A stretch of 64,000 bases of DNA. Source: Nocardia mangyaensis (GTDB taxonomy: Bacteria; Actinomycetota; Actinomycetes; Mycobacteriales; Mycobacteriaceae). Below are positions 1 to 8,473 of this stretch, in pieces. The stretch spans positions 2,108,001 to 2,172,000 of the forward strand of contig NZ_CP018082.1 of the NCBI RefSeq assembly GCF_001886715.1. The letters are read 5' to 3'. The notes beneath the pieces were generated by a model, which ran no database searches, was not told the origin of the DNA, and saw nothing but the letters and a program-made list of their open reading frames with translations. The translations under genes and the position numbers were made by a program. Each line of letters opens with the position of its first letter. Positions within the stretch are counted from its first letter, which is position 1.

Positions 1-632
1 ACGGATTCGGCGAGCAGGCCCATGGCGTGGTGCAGCCGCAGCCTGGTACGCCACCACTGGGGGTAGGTCAGGCCGAATTCGGTGCGGAACAACCGGCTCA
101 GGGTGCGCTGCCCGGCGCCGACCCGACGTCCGAGGGCGGGCAGCGTCCAGCTCACGGTGAGGTCGGCCTCGACCAGAGCGCACGCGGCGCGCAGCCGGTC
201 ATCGATGGCGGCGGGCAGTTGCAGCGGCTCGTCCGGGCTGCGCCGGATGCGGTCGCGCAGGACGGCGCGCAGGCGGGCCGCTTCCTCGGCCGGTAGATCG
301 CCGGGATCCGAGCAGGCGACGATCAGCTCGCGCAGCAGCGGCGCCGCCGAGATCACGGCGGGCTCGGTGCGATCGCCGGAGCCGGTGGGGGAGAAGCCGA
401 CACAGTGGAAGCGGGTCGGCCCGTAGAAGTGGTGCTCGTGCCTGCACCCGGCCGGAATCCACACCGCCCGGTCCGACGGTGCGATCCACCGACCGCGATC
501 GGTGATCACCTGGGCCACACCGGAACTCGGGTACACGATCTGGTGCTCGCGGTGGTGATGGCGCGGGATCCGCGTACCCGCGACGACAGCGCGGGTGACG
601 GTCGGCGCAGGGTGGCGGATTTCCGGCATCAT
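1..632 (-). CDS. AraC-family transcriptional regulator (3' end cut by window edge)
   Basis: About 210 residues are visible, read leftwards from an ATG-ATG pair at 632/629 and open to base 1. The N-terminal part is a small cupin-like sensor domain (motif RHHHREHQIVYPSSG near residues 25-38, then WIPAGCRHEHHF), as in AraC regulators with a cupin effector domain. From about residue 160 the AraC DNA-binding domain starts (LPALGRRVGAGQRTLSRLFR, then EFGLTYPQWWRTRLRLHHAM); the second helix-turn-helix is lost beyond the edge. It is divergent from the MFS remnant at 708, the usual layout of an AraC activator next to the efflux gene it controls. The effector is unknown. Confidence 0.85.
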   Translation of the reverse strand, partial: MMPEIRHPAPTVTRAVVAGTRIPRHHHREHQIVYPSSGVAQVITDRGRWIAPSDRAVWIPAGCRHEHHFYGPTRFHCVGFSPTGSGDRTEPAVISAAPLLRELIVACSDPGDLPAEEAARLRAVLRDRIRRSPDEPLQLPAAIDDRLRAACALVEADLTVSWTLPALGRRVGAGQRTLSRLFRTEFGLTYPQWWRTRLRLHHAMGLLAES

Positions 633-707
633 CGGGCATTTTATCGGAAGTCTGCCGCACGGCCGGGTTCCTAGGCTGACCGGTATCTCCATGGGAAGGG
701 GTCGGCG

Positions 708-1555
708 ATGGTGAACGTGCGGGTCGGCGCGATGTCACGGGGCGCTGTCGAGTCGTCGACGGCGCGGATGCGGTACTGGGTGAGCTCGCACGCCGTCACC
801 GACTTCTCGGCTTCTTCCTCGCACCGGCACTGGCGACACCGGTACTGGTCGGGCTCGGGGTGGGCGGCACCGCCGTCTTCGTGGCTCCCGCGGTGCTCAT
901 GGCCTTCGTGCTCTGGCGCTACCAACTGCGCCGCGCCCAGCAGACGATCTCGGTGAAAATCTCTGGTGGACAAGGTCGTTGGGCGCCCTTTCTCGTGCTG
1001 ACCGCGCTCGCGGTGGCGCGTTCGGTCGTCTTCCTCGGCCTGAACACCTTCCTCGTGCTGTATTGGATCGACCACCTCGGCGCCACCCCGATGCTCGGCG
1101 GCGTCGCGCTGACGGTCTTGCTCGCCGGTGGTGTCCTCGGCACCCTGGTGGGCGGACGACTGGCCGACCGGATCGGCGGGGTGCACACCGTCCGATTCGG
1201 TTGTGCGGCAGTGATTCCGGCATTGCTCGCGCTACGCATGACCCCGAGCCCGGTGTGGGCACTGTTGCTGGTCGCGGCCGTCGGGGTCACGGTGAACATC
1301 CCGTTCGCCGTCCTGGTCGTCTTGGGGCAGGACTACCTGCCGGGCAGGCCGGGGACCGCGGCGGGGGTCACCCTGGGATTGGCGGTCAGTGCCGGTGGCC
1401 TGCTCGTGCCGCTGCTCGGTCTGCTCGCCGACCGGCACGGCACCCAGGCGGTGCTCACCACGCTGTGTGTCCTCGCCGTTCCGGCCGCCGTCCTCGCGCG
1501 GTTCCTGGTGACGCCGGCCGCCGCCGACGACGGGGGCGTGGCCGGGCGGAGGTAG
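708..1555 (+). pseudogene. MFS transporter, internally deleted and frameshifted
   Basis: Two pieces of one major-facilitator gene remain. From the ATG at 708 the reading frame gives an N-terminus ending in YWVSSHAVTDF, resembling the first helix of fosmidomycin-resistance-type MFS proteins. At about 805-815 the similarity jumps to another frame that reads GFFLAPALATPVLVGLGVGG, which belongs to about the fifth or sixth helix, and continues to 1555 with the whole C-terminal half. Roughly 100-130 residues of the N-terminal half are missing and the two frames do not join. A GTG at 860 could still start a 231-residue half-transporter, but MFS proteins normally need both six-helix halves. The deletion is inferred from remembered family architecture, not an alignment. 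Confidence 0.65.
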
Positions 1556-1585
1556 CTCGCGTAGGCCGCACCGCGGCAACGGGAT

Positions 1586-2323
1586 TCAGGTGGGTGGGCG
1601 CAGGGCGGCGAACTCGTCGGTGACGCGGAGGCCGGAGTCGGTGAAGCGGTACAGGGCCGCGGGACGTCCGCCGGCGCGGCCCGAGGGGGCGGTGTCGCCG
1701 GTGGGGGTGATGACTTTTCGGCGAGTGAGCACGCGCTGGAGGTTGGTGGTGTCGACTTCATATCCCAATGCGGCGCAATAGATTTCGCGCAGAACTGACA
1801 GGGTGAAGGTGTCGGGGGTCAGGGCGAAGGCGATATTGGTGTAGGAGAGTTTGGCGGCCAAGCGGGTGCGGGCGTGGTCGACGACGGTGCCGTGATCGAA
1901 GGACACGGTGGGCAGGGCCGAGACCGGGTGCCAGGTGGTGTCGGGCGGGAGTTCGGGCTCGGTGGTGAGGGGGACCAGACCCAGATAGGCCGAGGCGATG
2001 CGGCGCGGACCGGGCACGCGGTCGGGTGCGCTGAACACCGACAGCTGTTCGAGATGGGTCAGCTCGCGCACGTCGACCTTCTCGGCGAGCTGGCGCCGGG
2101 CCGAGGTGTCGAGGTCCTCGTCGTCGCGTAACCGACCGCCCGGTAGCGACCAGGTCCCCTTCTGTGGATCGAGCGCGCGTTCCCACAGCAGAACGGCCAG
2201 TTCGGGTCTTCCCGGCCGTCCGCGACCACCCGCAATGCCACTACCTGCGGAAACGTCGACGGGGAAGCGGCGAACCTGGAACACCGCGGTGAGCGATTCG
2301 TGGATGGTGTTACTATGGGGCAC
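1586..2323 (-). CDS. nrtR: NrtR-type Nudix-related transcriptional regulator of NAD synthesis
   Basis: Protein of 245 residues with an N-terminal Nudix-like fold (about 12-150) and a C-terminal winged-helix region (about 165-245), the NrtR architecture. The Nudix box at residues 63-85 is degenerate: it keeps G-x5-E-x7-R but has RQLAEK where the catalytic REUxEE should be, and D in place of the late G. It is therefore probably an ADP-ribose or nucleotide sensor, not a hydrolase. It is divergent from nadABC, in the same position as M. tuberculosis Rv1593c. The GTG start at 2323 lies 7 bases after a TAGAAT box on the minus strand, so the mRNA is probably leaderless. A downstream GTG at 2284 is less likely. 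Confidence 0.85.
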   Translation of the reverse strand: MPHSNTIHESLTAVFQVRRFPVDVSAGSGIAGGRGRPGRPELAVLLWERALDPQKGTWSLPGGRLRDDEDLDTSARRQLAEKVDVRELTHLEQLSVFSAPDRVPGPRRIASAYLGLVPLTTEPELPPDTTWHPVSALPTVSFDHGTVVDHARTRLAAKLSYTNIAFALTPDTFTLSVLREIYCAALGYEVDTTNLQRVLTRRKVITPTGDTAPSGRAGGRPAALYRFTDSGLRVTDEFAALRPPT

Positions 2324-2346
2324 GTTTTCGATTCTAAGTCGAAAAC
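2324..2346. promoter_or_regulatory. NrtR operator overlapping the nrtR -10 box and the nadA start region
   Basis: A perfect inverted repeat with arms GTTTTCGA and TCGAAAAC separated by 7 bases. It touches the nrtR start codon. On the minus strand it contains TAGAAT (2336-2331), the likely -10 of nrtR. On the plus strand it starts about 7 bases after TACTAT (2311-2316), a likely -10 for nadA. A repressor bound here would block both promoters. Assignment to NrtR is inferred from position and symmetry. Confidence 0.75.
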
Positions 2347-2400
2347 CTGGTTTGGTGCGAATCGCGGCGATGGAGCCGCTCGCACGAGGAAGGAGCCACC

Positions 2401-3438
2401 ATGGCGACGACGACTGCGCGGCCGACGCTGATGGGTTCGGTCTTCGATGGACCCACCGGATACACGGGTGTCGAAGCGACGCCGGAGTGGGCGCAGGAGG
2501 TGCGGCGACTGGCGCGAGAGCGCAACGCCACGATCCTCGCGCACAACTACCAGCTGCCCGAGATTCAGGACGTGGCCGACCACGTCGGTGACTCGCTGGC
2601 CCTCTCGCGGATCGCCGCCGAGGCCGAAGAGGACACCATCGTGTTCTGCGGCGTGCACTTCATGGCCGAGACCGCCAAGATCCTCAGCCCGGCCAAGACC
2701 GTGCTGATCCCGGACGAGCGCGCGGGCTGCTCGCTGGCCGATTCCATCACCGCCGACCAGTTGCGCGAGTGGAAGGCCGAGCACCCCGACGCGATGGTGG
2801 TCTCGTATGTGAACACCACCGCCGAGGTGAAGGCGCTCACCGACATCTGCTGCACCTCCTCCAACGCCGTCGACGTGGTCGCCTCGATCGACCCCGACCG
2901 CGAGGTGCTGTTCCTGCCCGACCAGTTCCTCGGCGCGCACGTCAAGCGCGAGACCGGCCGCGACAACATCCACATCTGGGCGGGCGAGTGCCACGTGCAC
3001 GCGGGCATCAACGGTGAGGAGCTCACCGAGCAGGCGCGCACCCACCCCGATGCCGAGCTGTTCGTGCACCCGGAGTGCGGCTGCGCCACCTCGGCGCTGT
3101 ACCTGGCCGGGGAGGGTTCGTTCCCGGCCGACCGGGTGCACATCCTGTCCACCGGCGGCATGATCGACGCCGCCAAGAAGGCCACGTCGACCCAGGTGCT
3201 GGTCGCCACCGAGATCGGCATGCTGCACCAGCTGCGCAAGGCCGCGCCCGGCATCGACTTCCAGGCGGTCAACGACCGGGCCTCCTGCCCGTACATGAAG
3301 ATGATCACCCCGGCCGCGCTGCTGCGCTGCCTGGTCGAAGGCGCCGACGAGGTGCACGTGGACCTGGCGATGGCCGAGGCGGGTCGTGCCTCGGTGCAGC
3401 GGATGATCTCGATCGGCAACCCCGGTGGTGGGGAGTGA
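2401..3438 (+). CDS. nadA: quinolinate synthase NadA
   Basis: Condenses iminoaspartate with dihydroxyacetone phosphate to quinolinate, step two of de novo NAD synthesis, using a [4Fe-4S] cluster. The 345-residue length fits the family. Diagnostic segments are [65 protein letters not shown] and CPYMKMI; the conserved cysteines needed for the cluster are present. A good ribosome-binding site (aggaagg, near 2389) precedes the ATG. First gene of nadABC, probably controlled by the NrtR operator 55 bases upstream; 31 bases separate its stop from the nadB ATG. Confidence 0.97.
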   Translation: MATTTARPTLMGSVFDGPTGYTGVEATPEWAQEVRRLARERNATILAHNYQLPEIQDVADHVGDSLALSRIAAEAEEDTIVFCGVHFMAETAKILSPAKTVLIPDERAGCSLADSITADQLREWKAEHPDAMVVSYVNTTAEVKALTDICCTSSNAVDVVASIDPDREVLFLPDQFLGAHVKRETGRDNIHIWAGECHVHAGINGEELTEQARTHPDAELFVHPECGCATSALYLAGEGSFPADRVHILSTGGMIDAAKKATSTQVLVATEIGMLHQLRKAAPGIDFQAVNDRASCPYMKMITPAALLRCLVEGADEVHVDLAMAEAGRASVQRMISIGNPGGGE

Positions 3439-3469
3439 CCGGCGCGGTTCGGTCGCGCGGGTAGCGACC

Positions 3470-5167
3470 ATGACCGCGGGTGTTCGGATCACCTGGGAGG
3501 CCGAGGCCGATCTGGTGGTCATCGGTGGTGGCGTCGCGGGGCTCACGGCCGCGCGCACGGCATCGCTGCGTGGGCTGCGGGTGCTCACCTCGAGCAAGGG
3601 CGGGCCGACCGATACCTCGACGCAGTACGCCCAGGGTGGCATCGCTGTCGTCGCGCCGCGGGGTGATTCGGTCGACTCGCATGTGCACGACACGGTCGAG
3701 GCCGGTGGCGGGCTGTGTGATGGCGCGGCGGTGCGCTCGATCGTCGAGGGCGGGCAGGCGGCGGTGGCCGCGCTGACCGATCTCGGGGCGGTGTTCGATC
3801 TCGGTCGCGACGGGCAGATCTCGCGCACCCGCGAGGGCGGGCACAGTACGCGCCGGATCATCCACGCCGGTGGGGATGCCACGGGCGCGGAGGTGCAGCG
3901 GGCGCTGAACGCGGCCGGGTTGCCGGTGCGCTTCGGTGCCGCGGCACTGCGGGTGGTGACCGGGGCCGACGGTGTGTGTGGGGTCGTCATGGCGTCGGAC
4001 AAGGGATTCGGTGTCGTACACACCCCTGCCGTGCTGCTCGCGACCGGTGGGCTCGGGCAGCTCTACGCGCTGAGCACCAACCCGCCGGGGGCAACCGGTG
4101 ACGGTGTGGCCTTGGCGTTGTGGGCCGGGGCGGCGGCGGCCGATCTCGAGTTCGTGCAGTTCCATCCGACGGTGCTCTACACCCCGGGTGGGTTGGGGCG
4201 GCGGCCGTTGATCAGCGAGGCCGTGCGCGGTGAAGGCGCGATTCTTGTTGATTCCGAAGGTGATTCGGTCACCGCCGGGGTGCATCCGCGTGGTGATCTG
4301 GCGCCGCGGGACGTGGTGTCGCGGGCAATCGCCGAGCGGATGCGAGCGCTGGGCACCGATCATGTGTTCCTCGACGCGAGGAGTATCGACGGGTTCGCTC
4401 AGCGGTTCCCGACCATTACGGCGTCCTGCCTGTCGGCGGGGATCGACCCGGGGGCGCAACTGATTCCGGTCGCGCCAGCCGCTCACTACCAGTGCGGTGG
4501 GGTGCTCACCGATACGCACGGCCGAACCGGAGTTCCCGGGCTGTATGCCGCGGGCGAAGTGGCGCGAACCGGGCTGCACGGTGCGAATCGGCTGGCATCG
4601 AACAGTCTGCTCGAAGGGCTCGTCGTCGGTGAACGGGCCGGCGCGGCGGCGGTCGAGCGGCTCGGGGTGCGAGCGCGGGTCGATGAGATCGAGCCGTGGA
4701 CAGTGGAATTCGCCGAACGGTCGGTCGTGCAGCAGGCGATGACCGAGCATGCTTCGGTCGTCCGTGACGGTGCGGGTCTCGCGATCGCGAGTGCGCGCGT
4801 CGACGCGGCGATGTCGCTGGTGGCGGTGCCTGGTCCGGTCGCGCGGACGCTGGACGAGACCGATGTCGGTCCTGCGGCGGACCCGCGCCGCGGTCGCACG
4901 CAGGAGTCGGGTTCCGGTCGTGAGCGGGAGTCCGCGGCGGCGTCTCTGCGGACCGTGGAGGACGCCGCGTTGACGCTGACCGCGCGCGCACTGTTGACCG
5001 CGGCGGCGGCGCGCGCCGAGAGTCGTGGGTGCCATACGCGCTCGGATCATCCGAGCGCGGTCGACGACCAGCGGTACAGCACAGCGGTTCGCCTCGATCC
5101 GCAGGGTGGCCTCGAACTGTCCATCGTGGCAGTCGATTCCGCTCCGATTCCGAGCGGTGCGTTGTGA
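3470..5167 (+). CDS. nadB: L-aspartate oxidase NadB
   Basis: FAD enzyme that oxidises L-aspartate to iminoaspartate, the substrate of NadA. 566 residues from the ATG at 3470; a GTG at 3425 overlapping the end of nadA is an in-frame alternative. The FAD-binding motif DLVVIGGGVAGLTAA lies near residue 15. Other succinate dehydrogenase/fumarate reductase family signatures follow: STQYAQGG, HSTRRIIHAGGDATG, EFVQFHPTVLY, SEAVRGEGAIL and GLHGANRLASNSLLE. A low-complexity Arg/Glu/Ser stretch at about residues 470-500, in the C-terminal part, looks like a variable linker. Part of nadABC. Confidence 0.96.
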   Translation: MTAGVRITWEAEADLVVIGGGVAGLTAARTASLRGLRVLTSSKGGPTDTSTQYAQGGIAVVAPRGDSVDSHVHDTVEAGGGLCDGAAVRSIVEGGQAAVAALTDLGAVFDLGRDGQISRTREGGHSTRRIIHAGGDATGAEVQRALNAAGLPVRFGAAALRVVTGADGVCGVVMASDKGFGVVHTPAVLLATGGLGQLYALSTNPPGATGDGVALALWAGAAAADLEFVQFHPTVLYTPGGLGRRPLISEAVRGEGAILVDSEGDSVTAGVHPRGDLAPRDVVSRAIAERMRALGTDHVFLDARSIDGFAQRFPTITASCLSAGIDPGAQLIPVAPAAHYQCGGVLTDTHGRTGVPGLYAAGEVARTGLHGANRLASNSLLEGLVVGERAGAAAVERLGVRARVDEIEPWTVEFAERSVVQQAMTEHASVVRDGAGLAIASARVDAAMSLVAVPGPVARTLDETDVGPAADPRRGRTQESGSGRERESAAASLRTVEDAALTLTARALLTAAAARAESRGCHTRSDHPSAVDDQRYSTAVRLDPQGGLELSIVAVDSAPIPSGAL

Positions 5168-5336
5168 CGGCGCCCGGCGGCATCGTCGGCCAACGGTATG
5201 CCACGGTTCCGGTCGGCGGTGCTGTGTTCCCGGCTTCGGCTCGGAATCCACTGGTGGTCAAGCAACTACGGCGGAGTGTCGAACGCTCCAATCCATCCGT
5301 CCGGCGCGTGTCGCGCCGCAGAACAGGAGTGCAGTG

Positions 5337-6197
5337 ATGGCTCTGGATGCCACTCTGGATCGTGACGAGGTGCTGGCGTTGATCGGCACCGCGCTCGAGG
5401 AGGACCTGCGTTACGGGCCTGACGTCACGACGGTCGCCACCGTGTCCGCGGACGCGGTGAGCAAGGCGTCGGTCGTGTCGCGTCAGTCCGGGACCGTGGC
5501 CGGGATCGATGTCGGGCTGCTCGTGCTCGATCAGGTGCTCGGCGCGGGCACCTACGAGATCTCCGAGCGGGTCGCCGACGGGACACGGGTGGAACCGGGC
5601 ACCTCGGTGCTGAGTGTCCTCGCGCCCACCCGGGGGCTGCTGACCGCCGAACGAACCATGCTGAACCTGGTCTGCCACCTGTCCGGCATCGCCACCGCCA
5701 CCGCCGCCTGGGTCGACGCGGTCGAGGGCACCGACTGCCGAATCCGCGACAGCCGCAAAACCCTTCCCGGCCTGCGTGCGCTGCAGAAGTACGCCGTGCG
5801 CGTGGGTGGCGGGGTGAACCACCGTATGGGCCTCGGTGACGCCGCCCTGATCAAGGACAACCACGTCGTCGCCGCGGGCTCGGTCGTGAACGCGCTGCGC
5901 GCCGTGCGGGAGCTCGCTCCCGACATCGCCTGCGAGGTCGAGGTCGACAGCCTCGAACAACTCGACGCGGTCCTGGCCGAGAACGTCGAACTCGTCCTGC
6001 TCGACAACTTCCCCCTCTGGCAGACCCAGGCCGCCGTCCAGCGCCGCGACGCCAAGGCCCCCGCCACGAGACTCGAGTCCTCCGGCGGCCTGTCCCTCGA
6101 CCAGGCCGCCGAGTACGCCAACACCGGCGTCGACTACCTCGCCGTCGGCGCCCTCACCCACTCGGTCCGCGTCCTGGACCTGGGTTTGGACATGTGA
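5337..6197 (+). CDS. nadC: quinolinate phosphoribosyltransferase NadC
   Basis: Converts quinolinate and PRPP to nicotinate mononucleotide, CO2 and pyrophosphate. 286 residues from the ATG at 5337, with aggag at 5325-5329 as ribosome-binding site; the frame is open further upstream but without a better start. Family signatures include LTAERTMLNLVCHLSGIATA, DSRKTLPGLRALQKYAVRVG, GGVNHRMGLGDAALIKDNH, EVEVDSLEQL, SSGGLS and DYLAVGALTHS. It follows nadB after 169 bases with no clear promoter or terminator, so it is probably in the same transcript. Confidence 0.96.
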   Translation: MALDATLDRDEVLALIGTALEEDLRYGPDVTTVATVSADAVSKASVVSRQSGTVAGIDVGLLVLDQVLGAGTYEISERVADGTRVEPGTSVLSVLAPTRGLLTAERTMLNLVCHLSGIATATAAWVDAVEGTDCRIRDSRKTLPGLRALQKYAVRVGGGVNHRMGLGDAALIKDNHVVAAGSVVNALRAVRELAPDIACEVEVDSLEQLDAVLAENVELVLLDNFPLWQTQAAVQRRDAKAPATRLESSGGLSLDQAAEYANTGVDYLAVGALTHSVRVLDLGLDM

Positions 6198-6303
6198 GCA
6201 AGCGCTTGCCGTCGCGCGTCTCCACCGCCCGGCCGCCGCGCGATGGCGGCCCACCGAGACGTGACAGTCCGCCGCGCCGTTCAGGATGGGGGAGCGGCGC
6301 TGG

Positions 6304-6942
6304 TCACAGCGATTGCACCATCGTCTGCTGGTGGACGCGGCGGCCCTGATAGCGCAGGCCGGGGACGTCGGTGGGGGCGCCGAGGAGGGTGAAGCCGACG
6401 CGGGTGAAGAAGCGGACGGCTCTGGTGTTCTCGGTGAGGGTTTGCAGGTAGCAGCCGGGTGCGCCCGCGGTGCGCGCGTGGTCGAGGAAGCGATGGACGA
6501 GGGCCTCGGCGGCGCCCGTGCCTCGGGCGGCCGGGGCGAGGTTGATGTGGAGGTGGGCGGGGTAGTCGGGGTCGTCGTACTCGCCCGCGGTTTCGTGGCG
6601 GCGGAGTTTGGCCGCCACGGTGTCGGCCATGGCGCGGGCGAAGAAGAGGGCGGGGCCGCGGCGTACACCGAGGCGGTAGCGGCGGATCGCGTCGGTCATC
6701 CGGGCTTCTTCGCTCGGGAACTTCGCGGAGTCGACGGTGCCGACGAGGAAGCCGGTCAGCTTGCCCTCCTCGACCGAGACGAACACTGACTCCGGTTCCC
6801 GGTCGAGGTAGGGGTCGAGATAGATGGCAGCCTCGGATTCCGGGTGGCCCCAGAGCGAGGCGGTCGGCGAACCCTCGCCCGCGATCTGGGCCAGCGCGCG
6901 CAGTTCGGTGCGGTCCGACTCGGCGAATTCACGAATCTCCAT
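6304..6942 (-). CDS. GNAT-family N-acetyltransferase
   Basis: 212 residues from the ATG at 6942; an upstream extension in the same frame is Arg-rich and looks non-coding. The acetyl-CoA site (motif A) is HLHINLAPAARGTGAAEALV, with RGTGAAE at residues 140-146, followed by the typical late segment ENTRAVRFFTRVGF. The substrate cannot be read from sequence; the N-terminal half (WGHPESEAAIYLDPYLDREP) resembles GNAT enzymes of unknown substrate common in actinobacteria. It is convergent with nadC and lies just downstream of the winged-helix gene on the same strand, with 128 bases between. Confidence 0.85.
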   Translation of the reverse strand: MEIREFAESDRTELRALAQIAGEGSPTASLWGHPESEAAIYLDPYLDREPESVFVSVEEGKLTGFLVGTVDSAKFPSEEARMTDAIRRYRLGVRRGPALFFARAMADTVAAKLRRHETAGEYDDPDYPAHLHINLAPAARGTGAAEALVHRFLDHARTAGAPGCYLQTLTENTRAVRFFTRVGFTLLGAPTDVPGLRYQGRRVHQQTMVQSL

Positions 6943-7070
6943 GTCGGCAACGGTACGTCGCCGAGATCCTGGGCGGTACCTCGCGCGCGATCGGCGTCGC
7001 ATGCGTGCCGTGGCTGGTGTCGACGAAGTCGGTTCGCCAGCCGCTGGGCGGGGCGATCGCACCTGTCGGC

Positions 7071-8249
7071 TCACGCGGTGAGTTCACGTTGCAGGGGTGT
7101 GCGGAAGCGGGGGATCGCGCGGACATCACCGAACCAGTTCGTGGTGCGGTCGATTTCGGCTGCGATGAGTTTCTCGGTGTCGGCGCCGACGTCGTCGAGG
7201 AGGCGGGTGACGATCTCACCGTCGCCGCGTTGGGCCCAGCCGCCGACGATGCGGCCGTCGGCCCAGACGGTGGGGCCGATATTGCCGTTGCGGTCGAAGA
7301 GCGCGGGGGCGTGGGGGCCGAGGAACCAGTCGCGGGATTGCCAGCCCATCGGGGTGGGATCGAGGGCGGGGAGCAGGGCGGCCCACGGCTCGGGTTCGGG
7401 GACTGGGGCGAGGTCGTCGGTGAGCGCGATACCGGGGACGCCGTCGAGGTCGACCTCGGTGATGTCGAGGTGTGCCAAGGCTTTTCGGACCTCGCCGAGG
7501 GTCCAGCCGGTCCACCATTTCAGGTCGGTGACCGGGGCGGGGCCGAAGGCGTACAGCCACTGGCGGACCAACTCCACCCGTGCTTGCTCGGACGGCAGTG
7601 GCGAGAACCCTTGCGGCAGCCAGGTTTCCACCGGCGCCCAAGTGTACTGGCTGCTGGTCCAGCTGCCATTGGGGCGACCGCGCACGATCCTGCCCTCGGC
7701 GCCGAGGATCACCAGCACCCACGTGGTGATGCTGGTCGGCTTGGAGTACGACTTGCCGGGGGCGGGATCGACCTGGGTGCGCAGGCGGGGCACGTCCTTG
7801 CTCAGCTGGGCCCCGGTCGCCGCGCCGCGCGTCAGCAGCGCGGCGTGGGTCTCCGCTTCGACCTCGGCGAGCCAGGACGCCACGTCACCGTCCACGACAT
7901 CGGCCTGCTCGATGTAGCGACCGTAGGCGCGACGCTGCTTGTGCGCCAACGCGTCACAGGTGGAGGATTGCAGCACCGGCAGCAGTTCGGTCGGCGCGAC
8001 GAACATGGTGCGGCGCATGGCGAGCATGCGTACCAGCGCGCGCTCGTCATAGAGTGCCCGCTCCACCGCGGCAGGCGTCAACCCCTCGGTCCGCGCCCCG
8101 ACCGACAGGAACACCGTCGCCGGATCGGTGGCATGCAACACCACCAGCGACCGCGCGACCTCCACCGGATCCCCACCCCGAGCGCCCGGAGCCAGCCGAT
8201 GCCTGCTCCCCAGCCGTGCCCGCCGCTGCGCCGCATCGATCGAAACCAT
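7071..8249 (-). CDS. winged-helix DNA-binding protein of the AlkZ/YcaQ-like (HTH_42) family
   Basis: 392 residues. The segment PMGWQSRDWFLGPHAPALFD followed by RNGNIGPTVWADGRIVGGWA is characteristic of the HTH_42 winged-helix family, which includes the AlkZ and YcaQ DNA glycosylases that unhook interstrand crosslinks or excise alkylated bases. Many actinobacterial members are uncharacterised, so glycosylase activity is only a family-based possibility. The start is uncertain: ATG 8249 begins the conserved MVSIDAAQRRARLG, but GTG codons at 8279 and 8273 sit just after a gaaagg ribosome-binding site and would add 8-10 residues. Confidence 0.8.
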   Translation of the reverse strand: MVSIDAAQRRARLGSRHRLAPGARGGDPVEVARSLVVLHATDPATVFLSVGARTEGLTPAAVERALYDERALVRMLAMRRTMFVAPTELLPVLQSSTCDALAHKQRRAYGRYIEQADVVDGDVASWLAEVEAETHAALLTRGAATGAQLSKDVPRLRTQVDPAPGKSYSKPTSITTWVLVILGAEGRIVRGRPNGSWTSSQYTWAPVETWLPQGFSPLPSEQARVELVRQWLYAFGPAPVTDLKWWTGWTLGEVRKALAHLDITEVDLDGVPGIALTDDLAPVPEPEPWAALLPALDPTPMGWQSRDWFLGPHAPALFDRNGNIGPTVWADGRIVGGWAQRGDGEIVTRLLDDVGADTEKLIAAEIDRTTNWFGDVRAIPRFRTPLQRELTA

Positions 8250-8473
8250 GTCGCCGATGCTATCCGCGCCCACCGACACCCGGCCTTTCGAGATCGCCGC
8301 GATCTGTCACTGTGCGCGGAGGGGGGCGGGTGTCGTTCCGGCGGCCGAGGACGTCGACCCCGCCACCGCGGGCACGGCCGAGCCGATGCCGCCGCACCGC
8401 GGGTCCGAGGCCGCGCTGAACTGCGCGCGCGGCGCAGTGGACCCGGGCGGTGCCGGTAGCGGACAATCGCGAC

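Noticed and set aside
3305..5251. 648-codon open frame antisense to nadB
   Set aside because: Arg/His-rich shadow of a well-recognised gene, with no ribosome-binding site or family resemblance.
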